Position numbers and translations under genes: made by a program
The notes under the pieces: generated by a model
Told to the model about the DNA's origin: nothing
What the model saw: the letters and a program-made list of their open reading frames with translations, nothing else
Database searches by the model: none
Shown: piece after piece, positions 26,119-35,382 of the stretch
Layout: each line of letters starts with the position of its first letter
How positions within the stretch are numbered: position 1 is the first letter of the stretch
Source: Tahibacter aquaticus
GTDB taxonomy: Bacteria > Pseudomonadota > Gammaproteobacteria > Xanthomonadales > Rhodanobacteraceae
DNA: 64,000 nucleotides
Assembly (NCBI RefSeq): GCF_004363655.1
Contig: NZ_SNZH01000004.1
Coordinates: 186,001-250,000 of the forward strand
Reading direction: 5' to 3'

Positions 26119-27222
26119 ATGCCACCGCTATCCTGCCGCCCAGCATTGCTGGCCCTTGCCTTGTCGCTGTGCAGCGGCGCCGCTGCCGCCTGCACCTTCG
26201 ACGCCGTCGACGTACGCATGAACGAACTGCTGCAGAACGCCGGCCTCGACGGCGGCGCCGTACTGATCGGCCGTGCCGACGGCGTACTGCATGAGCGCTA
26301 TTTCGGCAGCTATGACGCCAATACGACCATCGCCATCGCCTCGGCGACAAAGTGGCTATCGGCGATACGCATCGTGCAGCTGGCCGAGCGCGGCAGGCTC
26401 GATCTGGATGCGCCCGTGGCCGGGCTGCTGCCGCAGTTCACCGGCCTGAAAGGCAGCATGACCCTGCGCCAGATGTTCTCCCACAGCGCCGGCTATGGCG
26501 ACGACGAAGACTCGCCGGTGCTGCGCACCAACCAGCCTTCGCTCGCCGCCGCAGTAGACAGCATCGCCTGCTGCATCGCATTTCCGTCGAACTGGACGCC
26601 GGGCAGCCAGTTCGCCTACGGCGGCATTTCCATGCATGTCGGCGGGCGTATGGCCGAAGTGGCCACGGGCCTGGACTGGCAGCAATCCTGGCGCGACGAC
26701 ATCGGCACGCCGCTGGGCATTGCCAGCATCGACTGGCAAGGCCTGGGCGCGACGGCGAACTACCGCATCAGCGGCAGCGGCCGCTCCACCCTGCGCGACT
26801 ACGGCCGCGTGCTGCAGATGCTTGCCGGCGACGGCGTCGGCAACGGCCGGCGCATTCTCGGCAGCGCCGCGCTGCAGGCCCTGTACGCCGACCAGACCGC
26901 CACCCTGCCGGTTGCCTATGCGCCGCCCTCGGCGCCGGCCGAGGTGCACTACGGCCTCGGCAACTGGATAGATCCGCAAGCCGGCGCGGCCCTGCCGCTG
27001 CATTCCAGCCTGGGCGCGTTCGGCTTCTTTCCGTGGCTGGACCGGCAGCGCAAGCTGTACGGCGTCTTCATGCTGCGCGGCGGCACGGCCATCAACAGCC
27101 TAGCCTATCCGGAATACCGCCAGATGATCGACGACGCTCGCCAGGTGGTCGACAGCAGCGCCTGTACGCCAGAAATTGTGGAAGACTACATTCTGCGCGA
27201 CGGCTTCGACAGCGGCGGCTGA
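26119..27222 (+). CDS. Secreted serine hydrolase of the beta-lactamase/class C family
   Basis: 367 residues with signal peptide ALLALALSLCSGAAA and RBS GGAG. It has the class C-type SxxK motif SATK (S75-K78), the tyrosine motif YGG at Y167, and LRQMFSHSAGYG. These proteins act as penicillin-binding-like peptidases or esterases. A cysteine pair lies at the C-terminal region. It ends EDYILRDGFDSGG, a form of the shared tail on secreted proteins here. It is followed after 58 bp by the SRPBCC gene, probably in one transcript. Confidence 0.9.
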   Translation: MPPLSCRPALLALALSLCSGAAAACTFDAVDVRMNELLQNAGLDGGAVLIGRADGVLHERYFGSYDANTTIAIASATKWLSAIRIVQLAERGRLDLDAPVAGLLPQFTGLKGSMTLRQMFSHSAGYGDDEDSPVLRTNQPSLAAAVDSIACCIAFPSNWTPGSQFAYGGISMHVGGRMAEVATGLDWQQSWRDDIGTPLGIASIDWQGLGATANYRISGSGRSTLRDYGRVLQMLAGDGVGNGRRILGSAALQALYADQTATLPVAYAPPSAPAEVHYGLGNWIDPQAGAALPLHSSLGAFGFFPWLDRQRKLYGVFMLRGGTAINSLAYPEYRQMIDDARQVVDSSACTPEIVEDYILRDGFDSGG

Positions 27223-27280
27223 TTGGCGCCGGCCGCCGCAGGGCCTACCATCGCGGCGACTTCCGCAGCGGCGAAACCCG

Positions 27281-27751
27281 ATGGGCATACGACTGGTGGC
27301 ACGGCAGCGCTTCGCCGTACCGATAGCCGAAGTATTCGCGCTGTGTACCGACGCGCAGCGTTTTCCCGCCGTTTTTCCCGGCTACGGCCCGATACCGGCA
27401 ATACGCCGCATCGTGCTGGACGGGCCGCTGGCCGTCGGCAGCCGGCGCCAGATCCACAACAGCGACGGTTCGATTCTCGACGAAACCATCCACGTACTGC
27501 AGCCACCGCTGCGGCATGCCTATCGCCTGAGCGGTTTCCGCGCGCCGTTCGCCTGGCTGGTGCGCCAGGGCGAGGCCGACTGGCAGCTGCAGCCCGACGG
27601 CGATGGCTGCAGCGTCGAATGGAGCTACCTGTTCGAGCCCGTCTCGGCGCTGGCCCGGCCCTTCGCCGGGCTGCTGCTGCGCGGGTTCATGCAGCCGGCC
27701 ATGCAGCGCTGCCTCGGGTGCATGCAGCAGGCGCTTGCCGCGACGCGTTGA
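27281..27751 (+). CDS. SRPBCC (START-like) superfamily protein
   Basis: 156 residues from the ATG at 27281. The N-terminal strand/helix block (RQRFAVPIAEVFALCTDAQRFPAVFPGYGP) and the late hydrophobic helix are typical of polyketide cyclase/COQ10-like proteins that bind hydrophobic ligands. No catalytic residue can be named. It lies 58 bp after the serine hydrolase and ends 22 bp before a convergent gene. Confidence 0.82.
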   Translation: MGIRLVARQRFAVPIAEVFALCTDAQRFPAVFPGYGPIPAIRRIVLDGPLAVGSRRQIHNSDGSILDETIHVLQPPLRHAYRLSGFRAPFAWLVRQGEADWQLQPDGDGCSVEWSYLFEPVSALARPFAGLLLRGFMQPAMQRCLGCMQQALAATR

Positions 27752-27773
27752 AATTCCGGTCCTGGTTTCAACC

Positions 27774-28172
27774 TCACTGTGCCTTGGCCGCCAGCGCCGC
27801 GACGCAGGCCACCAGCGGCGGTGGCATGCCCTTGAGGTTTTCCTGCAGCCAGCGGCGGATGGCCGCTTCGCCTTCGGGCAGGGCGAACTCGCCGATCGCA
27901 TCGCGATAGCGCTCGCTGTGCGGGTCGCCGGCAAAAAACACGTAGCTGTTATCCGCATCGCGCGCGGCGATATGCAGCACCAGCCACGATTCGCTGCGCA
28001 ACGCCTGCAGCAGCTTCACGCCGCGCAGCTGCAGCTGGCGCGCCACGACGGCGCCCAGGCCAGCCCTGTCCTCGTCGTTCAAACCGCGATCGACGCCGGC
28101 ACAGGCATCGGCCGCCGCGCGCAGGGGCAGCACGGCGACAGCGGCAAACAGCAGCGCGGCAGCAGCATTCAT
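27774..28172 (-). CDS. Small secreted protein of unknown function
   Basis: 132 residues with signal peptide AAALLFAAVAVLPLRAAA. The mature part has two cysteines (C23, near the N-terminus, and C123) that could pair. It has a helical C-terminus (EAAIRRWLQENLKG). I do not recognise a family. It is 96 bp downstream of the membrane protein at 28269-29024 on the same strand. Confidence 0.65.
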   Translation of the reverse strand: MNAAAALLFAAVAVLPLRAAADACAGVDRGLNDEDRAGLGAVVARQLQLRGVKLLQALRSESWLVLHIAARDADNSYVFFAGDPHSERYRDAIGEFALPEGEAAIRRWLQENLKGMPPPLVACVAALAAKAQ

Positions 28173-28268
28173 GACCGTGTTCGTGCAGAAAACCGTTGGC
28201 CTGACGATGGCAGCAAAGCCTGCGCCTGCACAGCACCGTTGTGTGCAGCGCTTGCGCGTCGGCCGCCC

Positions 28269-29024
28269 TCAGCGCAGCAGCGCGACGATGGCCAGGCCCA
28301 GATGGAACCAGCCGATGCCCAGGCCGAAAAACAGCAGCAGCAACACGATCAGCTGGCTGCGCAGCGGGCCAAGCACCAGTTCCGCCAGATGCCCCGACAC
28401 CTCGGCTACGGTGCGCTCGCGCACCTTGGCCAGGTCTACGCCACCGCCGCCCTGTTCGCTCTGCTCGGCGCGGTAGGCCGCCAGCAGGCAGGTCTCGACC
28501 TTGGCCGTGACCAGGCTGCGCACCTTGGCCACGACCCAGCCGAGCAGGCCGCCGGCCGGGCTGGCCTCGCTGCCGAGAAAGCGCTGCACGCCCTGCTTGA
28601 TCGCCGCCTCGGCCTGGGCCAGCGGCAGGTTGTGCAGGCGCGCGCCCAGATGCTGGTCGACCAGCGCAACGACGCGGTCGACGATCTGCGCCACCAGTCC
28701 CCACTGCGCCTCCAGCGCCAGTGCAGCATGGGCGACGCCGCGATGCAGGCCATGTACGAAGAACAGGGCCGCGCCCAGCAGCGGCAGCAGCAACGGCACG
28801 GCGATGCGTGGGCCGGCGAACAGCTGGCCGGCGCTGCCCAACGTGAGCCAGGCCAGCAGCGCCGACAGCAGCACCGCCAGCAGGCCGGCGCCGAAGCCGG
28901 ACAGGCCCCACAGCAGGGCACGCAGCGGCACATGCCGCACCACGCTCATCGCCGCGGTGCCGGCGCCCGCAAGCAAGTTCTCGCCCAGGCGCAGGGCGGA
29001 CGCGGAATCGACACGTATCGGCAT
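28269..29024 (-). CDS. Hydrophobic membrane protein of unknown function
   Basis: 251 residues from the ATG at 29024. Three or four helices lie at about 28-55, 57-90 and 225-250, with a basic/amphipathic helical middle part (NLPLAQAEAAIKQGVQRFLG). It has no recognisable domain. It is transcribed ahead of the small secreted protein and may share its transcript. Confidence 0.65.
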   Translation of the reverse strand: MPIRVDSASALRLGENLLAGAGTAAMSVVRHVPLRALLWGLSGFGAGLLAVLLSALLAWLTLGSAGQLFAGPRIAVPLLLPLLGAALFFVHGLHRGVAHAALALEAQWGLVAQIVDRVVALVDQHLGARLHNLPLAQAEAAIKQGVQRFLGSEASPAGGLLGWVVAKVRSLVTAKVETCLLAAYRAEQSEQGGGGVDLAKVRERTVAEVSGHLAELVLGPLRSQLIVLLLLFFGLGIGWFHLGLAIVALLR

Positions 29025-29299
29025 GGACCATCTCGGCAAGTGCACAGGCGCGGCAGCGGATTCTACGGCGCTGGCACTGATTGACGACGCAGCGCAACGC
29101 CGGGCGACAACGGCGGCAGCGCCGCGTCCGCGCGCAGGCCAGCGCGCAACCGCTATGATCAGCGGCCGATGCCTCTCCACCTGCAGGCCGGCAACCGCCC
29201 CGGCGCGGTGCCGATGCGCTGCCGCAAGGCCAACAATGCCCATGACTGCGTCGCCTGTCCGTGCCTGCTCCACCCGCTGCCGCCCCGCGCAGGCCAGGC

Positions 29300-29998
29300 A
29301 TGGCCGCTAGCAGCGCCACGCCGTGCCTGACGCGGCCCGAGGCGACGGCCATCGCCCAGGCCTTCCTGCCCCCGAGCCGCTTCGGCAATCGCTACAACTA
29401 CTATTACGTGCGCAGCAAGCTGGCCAGCGATCCGCTCTACGACGGCATTTGCGCCATGCTGCAGCACAGCCGGGCGCCGCTGCTGGACCTGGGCTGCGGC
29501 CTGGGCCTGCTCGCCCATGCCCTGCGCCAGAAAGGCATTGCCCTGCCCTATCGCGGCGTCGACAACGATGCCGGCAAGATCGCCAGCGCGCGCCAGGCAG
29601 CCGGGCGGCGCGCCCTGGACGCAGTGGAATTCGCCCACATCGACCTGGCCACGCAACTGCCCGACCACTGCGGCAGCGTGGCCCTGCTCGACGTGCTGCA
29701 ATTCCTGCCGCCGGTGGCGCAATCGCGCCTGCTCGATGCGGCCATCGGCATGCTCGCTCCCGGTGCCGTGCTGCTGCTGCGCACCGGCCTGGACGACGGC
29801 AGCTGGCGCGCCCGCACCACCCGGGCCGTCGACCGCTTCTCGCGCTGGACACGCTGGATGAATGCCGGTCCGCGCCGCTATCCCGATCCCGACGACCTGC
29901 GCGCGCGCTTTGCCGCTGCCGGCCTGAGCGCGGAATTCTCGCCGCTGTTCGGCCGCACGCCGTTCAACAATTGGCGCATTGTGGCAAAACACGCTTAA
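29300..29998 (+). CDS. Class I SAM-dependent methyltransferase
   Basis: 232 residues from the ATG at 29300. The SAM-binding motif I is LLDLGCGLGLLAHAL, motif II is near YRGVDNDAGK and motif III is VALLDVLQFLPP. Residues after 185 are variable, so the substrate is unknown. It is convergent with the polysaccharide deacetylase gene (18-bp gap). The bacterial lipid- or metabolite-modifying methyltransferases of this type cannot be told apart from sequence alone. Confidence 0.88.
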   Translation: MAASSATPCLTRPEATAIAQAFLPPSRFGNRYNYYYVRSKLASDPLYDGICAMLQHSRAPLLDLGCGLGLLAHALRQKGIALPYRGVDNDAGKIASARQAAGRRALDAVEFAHIDLATQLPDHCGSVALLDVLQFLPPVAQSRLLDAAIGMLAPGAVLLLRTGLDDGSWRARTTRAVDRFSRWTRWMNAGPRRYPDPDDLRARFAAAGLSAEFSPLFGRTPFNNWRIVAKHA

Positions 29999-30016
29999 TC
30001 CACCGACGGGCAAAGC

Positions 30017-30826
30017 TCAGGGATTGCGCATGGCATGGCCCTGCCGGGCTATCTCCTGCAGCACCGCAGCGACAATGGCCACGCTGTTGCCGTGCGGCGC
30101 GCCTTCGTGCAGCAGCACGATCGCGCCAGGACGCAGGCCGCGCCGGATGCGCGCCACCACGCGCGCCGGGTCGGCTTCGCGCGCGTCGAAGCCGCGCGCG
30201 CTCCAGGCCACGCGGGCCAGGCCCAGCGGCTTCAGCGCCGCGGCCACGAAGGGATTGGCCATGCCGACCACGGCGCGGAACCAGCGCGGCGCACGCCCGC
30301 CGAGTTCGGCCAGCACCTGCTGCGCGCGGTCGATCTGCGCGCGCATCGCCGCCGGCGGCAAGGCCCAGAACCATTTCTCGGGATGACTGAAACTGTGATT
30401 GCCGACCTCGTGCCCGCGCGCCAGGATTTCCCGCAGCAATTGCGGCCGCGCCTGGGCGCGCTCGGCGACCAGAAAAAAGCACGCCTTGGCCTGATGGCGA
30501 TCGAGCAGATCCAGCACCGCCAGCGTGTCGTCGGAAGGACCGTCGTCGATAGTCAGCCAGACCGCCGCCGTCGGCAGCCGCACCAGCACCGGACTGAACA
30601 AGCGCGACTGTGGCCATAGCGTGGCCCAGAACAGCAGCGCCTGGCCGCCCAGCAGCACGAGCAGTCCCCAGGCCCAGCCGGCGCCCCAGCACAGGCCCAG
30701 TCCAGCCAGCTGGCTGGCGCCAAACCCGTACAGCCAGGCGTGTGGATGGCGCGGCGGCCGGTGCACGGCAACGGTAGCGGATTCGGCATTCACCAGGATG
30801 CAGTTCCTGCGGGGCGGCGAGCGCAT
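30017..30826 (-). CDS. Polysaccharide deacetylase (NodB/CE4 family)
   Basis: About 269 residues from ATG 30826; a GTG start at 30793 is possible, with AGGA upstream. An N-terminal hydrophobic region of two helices (residues 35-80) anchors it in the membrane. The NodB motif 1 is TIDDGPSDD, motif 2 is HEVGNHSFSHP and motif 3 is PRWFRAVVG. It deacetylates an N-acetylated or O-acetylated glycan in the periplasm. It is divergent from the isochorismatase operon. Confidence 0.88.
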   Translation of the reverse strand: MRSPPRRNCILVNAESATVAVHRPPRHPHAWLYGFGASQLAGLGLCWGAGWAWGLLVLLGGQALLFWATLWPQSRLFSPVLVRLPTAAVWLTIDDGPSDDTLAVLDLLDRHQAKACFFLVAERAQARPQLLREILARGHEVGNHSFSHPEKWFWALPPAAMRAQIDRAQQVLAELGGRAPRWFRAVVGMANPFVAAALKPLGLARVAWSARGFDAREADPARVVARIRRGLRPGAIVLLHEGAPHGNSVAIVAAVLQEIARQGHAMRNP

Positions 30827-30974
30827 CCTACCGGAATCGCCGCGGCCGACGACCGGGCCGGGCGGTGGCATTTTCCACGATGGCGTTTTCTGTCCTGCCG
30901 CCGTCCTGTACCGGCATTTCGAGCGGCGCTGCCGCCGCGCAAGATGGGCTACCATCAACCACCGGAGCACGCCC

Positions 30975-31541
30975 ATGTCCCTTGCCGATACTGCCCTTAT
31001 CGTCATCGACGCGCAGGAATCCTTCCGCCAGCGTCCTTACTGGAGCGACGCCGACACCGCGGCGTATTTTGACCGCCAGCAGGCCCTGATCGACGGCGCG
31101 CGCCAGGCCGGCATCGCCGTAGTGCAGATCTTCCATGTGGAGCCCGCGGGCGTCTTCGCGCTGGACTCGGGCTTCGTCAAGGCGCTGGCGCCGCTGCGCG
31201 TCGAAGCCGACGCGGTATTCCACAAGACCCGCCACAGCGCCCTGGTCGGCAGCGGCCTGGACGTATGGCTGACCGAACACGGCATCCGCCGCCTGCTGAT
31301 CAGCGGCATCCGCACCGAACAATGCTGCGAAACCACGACGCGACACGCCTCCGACCTCGGCTATGCCGTCGATTTCGTCAGCGAGGCCACCCTCACCTTC
31401 GCCATGCGCGACGCCCACGGCCGCGACTGGAGCGCCGCGGAGATCAAGGCACGCAGCGAACTGGTACTCGACCAGCGCTTCGCCCGCATCGCCACGGTGG
31501 CCCAGGCACTGGCCGGCCCGGCACAACGCCAGGCCGCATGA
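30975..31541 (+). CDS. Isochorismatase family cysteine hydrolase
   Basis: 188 residues from the ATG at 30975. The predicted triad is D12 in VIDAQESF, K84 in FHKTRHSA and C117 in IRTEQCCE. These enzymes hydrolyse amide, ether or ester bonds in isochorismate-like or nicotinamide-like compounds. The stop codon overlaps the start of the GlxA-type regulator (ATGA), so the two are translationally coupled. Its substrate is probably the ligand sensed by that regulator. Confidence 0.92.
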   Translation: MSLADTALIVIDAQESFRQRPYWSDADTAAYFDRQQALIDGARQAGIAVVQIFHVEPAGVFALDSGFVKALAPLRVEADAVFHKTRHSALVGSGLDVWLTEHGIRRLLISGIRTEQCCETTTRHASDLGYAVDFVSEATLTFAMRDAHGRDWSAAEIKARSELVLDQRFARIATVAQALAGPAQRQAA

Positions 31542-32539
31542 GCACGCCGGCCACCCGCACGCTCGACGTCTGGGTGGTGATACCGCCGCGCTGCCTGCTG
31601 CTGGACATCGCCGGCCCGCTGGAAGTCTTGCGCCGGGCCAACAAGGAACAGGACCAGCTGCGCTTCGCCGTGCACTACGTCGCGGCGCGGCCGCAGCTGG
31701 ACTGCTCCATCGGCCTGAGTCTTGCGGGCCTGGGAGCCCTGCCTGCCGGGCTGCCCGCCGAGGCGGCCGTGCTGATCAGCGGCAATGTGGACGATGTCGC
31801 TTTTACCACTACCCCGCAGCGTGCCGGCGACGACGCCGACGAGGCATGTATCGTCGCCTGGCTGCGCCGCTGCATCGCGCCGGGCCACCAGCTGCTGTCG
31901 ATCTGTTCCGGCGCACTGCTGGCGGCGCGCGCCGGGCTGCTGGACGGACGCCATTGCACCACGCACTACGCCTGCCAGGACGAACTGCGCGCACTGGCGC
32001 CGGCCGCGCGCATTGCCGACAACCGCCTCTACGTCGAAGACGGCAACTGCTGGAGCAGCGCCGGCGTCACCGCCGGCATCGACCTGATGCTGCACTGGCT
32101 GGCCCAGCACACCTCGCCGGCCTGCGCCCTCGCGGTGGCGCGGCACCTGGTCGTGTATCTTCGCCGCAGCGGCACCGATCCGCAGCTGTCGCCCTGGCTG
32201 GAAGGCCGCAACCATATCCACCCGGCCGTACATCGCGTGCAGGACGCCATCGCCGCCGCGCCCGAGCACGGCTGGAACCTGGCCGCGCTGGCGCAGCTGG
32301 CACATACCAGCCCGCGCCATCTGTCGCGCCTGTTCAACGAATACGCCGGCATGAGCCTGCCGGACTACATCAACCGCCTGCGCGTGGCGCTGGCGCAGGA
32401 GCTGCTGCGGCATACTCGCCTGGACATGGAGCGCGTGGCGGAACGCAGCGGCTTCGGCTCTGCACGCCAGCTGCGCCGGGCCTGGGCCCGCAGCCATTCG
32501 CTGACCCCGCAGGAGCTGCGCAATGCCGCCGGCAGCTAG
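31538..32539 (+). CDS. GlxA-type AraC transcriptional regulator with DJ-1/PfpI domain
   Basis: 333 residues. The DJ-1/PfpI-like sensor domain covers about 10-190, with C123 in SICSGALLAARAG. The AraC-type double HTH covers 230-330 (LARLAHTSPRHL-like region and VAERSGFGSARQLRRAW). It overlaps the isochorismatase by 4 bp. Its stop codon TAG is formed by the CTAG end of the MITE-like element at 32536-32721. Hence the natural C-terminus may have been changed by the insertion. Confidence 0.92.
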   Translation: MSTPATRTLDVWVVIPPRCLLLDIAGPLEVLRRANKEQDQLRFAVHYVAARPQLDCSIGLSLAGLGALPAGLPAEAAVLISGNVDDVAFTTTPQRAGDDADEACIVAWLRRCIAPGHQLLSICSGALLAARAGLLDGRHCTTHYACQDELRALAPAARIADNRLYVEDGNCWSSAGVTAGIDLMLHWLAQHTSPACALAVARHLVVYLRRSGTDPQLSPWLEGRNHIHPAVHRVQDAIAAAPEHGWNLAALAQLAHTSPRHLSRLFNEYAGMSLPDYINRLRVALAQELLRHTRLDMERVAERSGFGSARQLRRAWARSHSLTPQELRNAAGS

Positions 32540-32721
32540 TGTCCTGTCTCGTAAATACGTTAAAGAAATTCCGGATGAATTTCGCCGGGAGACCAGGCGC
32601 GATGAGGAGGCGTAGCAGCGCTACGGCAACGAATCGCAACGACGTATCGCGGCGGTTTTCAACAGCGAAGCTGGTCAAGACACCGGAATTAGTTAATGGT
32701 ATTGGCGAGACAGGACACTAG
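32536..32721. mobile_element. MITE-like element with 16-bp perfect terminal inverted repeats
   Basis: A 186-bp element bounded by CTAGTGTCCTGTCTCG (32536-32551) and its exact reverse complement (32706-32721). The inverted ends extend imperfectly for about 12 more bases. TA dinucleotides at the ends fit a TA target-site duplication (IS630/Tc1-like). A second internal palindrome GAAATTC-5-GAATTTC lies at 32565-32583. It contains no gene; short open frames are not complete. It supplies the stop codon of the regulator upstream and the start codon of the gene downstream. Confidence 0.82.
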
Positions 32722-33811
32722 TTCTGCACGAACCCGCTGGCTCGCCGCGATTGCCGCCGCGCTGCTGGTCGTCGCCCTGGTGCAGCTCTACCGCAGCGTG
32801 ACCAGCGACGGCCGCGCCGATGCGCCCGCCGACGGCCGCCTCGCCCTGGCGGTGCTCGGCGATTCGGACAGCCATTCCTACCAGGACACCGTCGCCATCG
32901 CCGACGACGGCGAATCCCGCGGCGGCGCCCAGCGTGCGCAGACCCTGCAATGGACCGAAGTACTGGCCCGGCTGCGCGGCAGCGAAATCGATCCGGGCCG
33001 CTGGGACCGCTGGGGCAGCAACGGCGCCATCGCGCGCCTGCGCACGCTGTTCGGTGCCGTGCAGCGGCGTCCGCTCAAGCTCGACTACCGCTACAACTTC
33101 GCCGTGTCCGGCGCGGTCTGCGACGACCTGCTGCGCAGCGGCGAGCGGCAGACCGGCAACCTGCTGCAGCTGATGGCGCTGGACCCGCTGCGCTGGCGCC
33201 ACGGCGTGGTGGTGATCCGCATCGGCATCAACGATGTCGGCGACGAGGAAAGCCTGGACGCCGTCGCCCGCGGCGAGCACCGCGAAGTCGATGCCGACGT
33301 GGACGCCTGCATCGCGGAAATCCAGGCCAGCGTGCAGCAGATCCTTGCCGCACACGCGCAGACGCGCATCGTGCTGGTCGGCATTTTCGACAATGTGCAC
33401 TGGCCGCCGCTGGCGCAGCGCTGGCCGCAGGCGCTGCCACAGCAGCGCATCGCCACGGCGATGCAGCGCTACGACGACTCACTGAAGGCGCTGGCCGCGG
33501 CCGATGCGCGCCTGGTGTTCTTCGACGACACCCGCTGGTTTGCCGCGCATTGGGGCGGGCGCAAGGCCGACGGCAGCGCGGACTACCATGCCGCCGTGCT
33601 GGCCGATGGCCGCCGCATCCAGGCACGGGTCGGCGACGATGTCGCCAGTGCCGTCGTGGCCGACGGCCATTCCGGCCTGGCCTGGAACGCGCTCTGGGCG
33701 CAGGCGCTGGTCGACACCTTGCGCGAACAGGCGCAGCTGTCGCTCACGCCGATCGGCGATGCGGAGCTGGCCGCCTTCGTTACGAAAATATCCACTTCAC
33801 CACAGAAGTAA
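32696..33811 (+). CDS. SGNH/GDSL-like hydrolase, membrane-anchored
   Basis: 371 residues. The start ATG and the first ten codons (MVLARQDTSS) lie in the MITE-like element's right end, so the native start may have been lost or replaced. A hydrophobic helix follows (WLAAIAAALLVVALVQL). SGNH blocks: block I AVLGDSDSH with Ser57, block II NFAVSG, block III RIGINDV and block V DGHSG near the C-terminus. This supports an esterase/lipase-type hydrolase anchored in the membrane. Substrate unknown. A hairpin terminator follows. Confidence 0.82.
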   Translation: MVLARQDTSSARTRWLAAIAAALLVVALVQLYRSVTSDGRADAPADGRLALAVLGDSDSHSYQDTVAIADDGESRGGAQRAQTLQWTEVLARLRGSEIDPGRWDRWGSNGAIARLRTLFGAVQRRPLKLDYRYNFAVSGAVCDDLLRSGERQTGNLLQLMALDPLRWRHGVVVIRIGINDVGDEESLDAVARGEHREVDADVDACIAEIQASVQQILAAHAQTRIVLVGIFDNVHWPPLAQRWPQALPQQRIATAMQRYDDSLKALAAADARLVFFDDTRWFAAHWGGRKADGSADYHAAVLADGRRIQARVGDDVASAVVADGHSGLAWNALWAQALVDTLREQAQLSLTPIGDAELAAFVTKISTSPQK

Positions 33812-33813
33812 AA

Positions 33814-33842
33814 CGCCGCGGCATGCCAGGCATGCCGCGGCG
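33814..33842. terminator. Bidirectional hairpin terminator
   Basis: A perfect 12-bp stem (CGCCGCGGCATG / CATGCCGCGGCG) with loop CCAGG, between the SGNH gene and the convergent 33895-35382 gene. An A run on its left gives a short T run on the minus strand. Confidence 0.75.
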
Positions 33843-33894
33843 GGGTCAGGCAACTGCGCTCATCGCCGTCCCTGAGCGGCGCAGCACAACGACC

Positions 33895-35382
33895 TCAACC
33901 CGGATCGAACTGGCAGCAATAACCCTGGTCGAACGCGTCGAACTCAGGCGTCTGTGCTTCCTTGATGCTGGGCATCGACTTCACCGGCGGGGTGAACTCG
34001 ACCCGCGGCAGCTGCGCCGGCGACCAGGTGTGATCCCACTCGCGCACGCATTGGGTCTTCTTGTTCGGGTCGGTCTGCACGAAGTAGAAATCCTGCCCGT
34101 CGCCAACCCCGTCCCAGTCGCTGAAGGTGCTGCCCGACATGACGAAGCGCGTGCCCTTGTTGTCGATGGCGAGCAGGGTTTCGCGCCGCGTGCTCTGCGT
34201 GCTGTAGCGGAACTGCGCGCCCAGCGGACCGAGGTTGCCATCCTGCGCGGTCAGCGCAAAACCGTCGCCCTGCACGGTCGCACCGGCGATGGTGCCGGTG
34301 GCGACGATGGACGGTGCCAGGCCGGTCGTCAGCAGCGGCGATTCCACCACATCGAACGCGGTGGCGCCGTCGGTTGTATCGCGCCACTGCGACTGCACCA
34401 GCGGTGCGCAGCCGCCGGCGCTGAAGCGCGTGAGATAGACCAGCGGCGCGGCGGTGTTCGCCCGCGAGGCGCCGACCAGCACGCTTTCGCCGGCGAAATT
34501 GTTCGCTGCCAGCGCGGTGATGCCGTAGTAGTCGTCGCTGCTGCTGTCGGTCGCGCCCATCGCCACATTGCACAGCGGCGCGCCGTTGGAGCGCGTGCGG
34601 AACAGCAGCGCGCGGCGGTCGTTGACCCAGTTGGTACTCCACGCCGCCGAGCCGGCGACAACGATATCCGCCAGGTTGGACGAGCTGGAGCGATTCTCCG
34701 TCACCGCGCGGAAACGGATGCCCTGCGGATTGGCCGGCTGGCTATAGGCGAAATTGAACACCAGCCCGCCCAGCGACGTGATGCGCGCGATGCGGCCGTG
34801 GATCGCGCCGGCCGGCGCGGGCATGTTCTCGTCGCCGACCACGATCAGCTCGGTCTGCGCCACCGGACCGATGACCGGGCCGGTCGATTCGACGATGTCG
34901 AAGCCGACCGCACGGCTGCCCGTGCCCTGGTTGGCCAGCAGCCGCGTCCACAGCACCTTGCCGTCGCAATTGACATGCAGCACGTAGAGGAAGGTATCGG
35001 CGACCGTGGATGTGGGCTGCACCGCACCGGTGAGCACGAAGCCCGCACCGCTGCGCAGTTCCGCCACCGCATTGGCCGTGCTGTTCTTGCTGCCGGCGAT
35101 GTTGTACGCGCGCTGCCAGATCGCCACGCCGTTGTCGTCCACGCGCGTGGCCAGCACTTCGATGACGCCATTGCTGCCGTTCACCCGCGTGCCGACCAGG
35201 ATGCTGCCCTTGTTCGGGCAATAGCGCACCGACTTCACATCTTCGCTGCCGTCGCGCGCCGGCCTTTCGCCGTAATAGGTTTCGAAGTTCTGCGCCTGCG
35301 CCAGCGGCGCCACCGCCAGCAACGGCAAGCCAAGCAGGCACAGCCGCGACACGCGGCCAGCCGTGGTATTCAGGGATCTCAT
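33895..35382 (-). CDS. Secreted beta-rich protein of unknown function
   Basis: 495 residues from the ATG at 35382, with GGAGAG upstream. Signal peptide LCLLGLPLLAVAPLAQA. The mature part has a delta-60-like/propeller-like pattern of repeated VxxTGAVQPT and DIVVAGSAAW blocks, so a beta-propeller is likely. It ends with a cysteine pair (YCCQFDPG) and lacks the IFxxGF tail. Function unknown. It is divergent from the ParA gene across 449 bp. Confidence 0.75.
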   Translation of the reverse strand: MRSLNTTAGRVSRLCLLGLPLLAVAPLAQAQNFETYYGERPARDGSEDVKSVRYCPNKGSILVGTRVNGSNGVIEVLATRVDDNGVAIWQRAYNIAGSKNSTANAVAELRSGAGFVLTGAVQPTSTVADTFLYVLHVNCDGKVLWTRLLANQGTGSRAVGFDIVESTGPVIGPVAQTELIVVGDENMPAPAGAIHGRIARITSLGGLVFNFAYSQPANPQGIRFRAVTENRSSSSNLADIVVAGSAAWSTNWVNDRRALLFRTRSNGAPLCNVAMGATDSSSDDYYGITALAANNFAGESVLVGASRANTAAPLVYLTRFSAGGCAPLVQSQWRDTTDGATAFDVVESPLLTTGLAPSIVATGTIAGATVQGDGFALTAQDGNLGPLGAQFRYSTQSTRRETLLAIDNKGTRFVMSGSTFSDWDGVGDGQDFYFVQTDPNKKTQCVREWDHTWSPAQLPRVEFTPPVKSMPSIKEAQTPEFDAFDQGYCCQFDPG

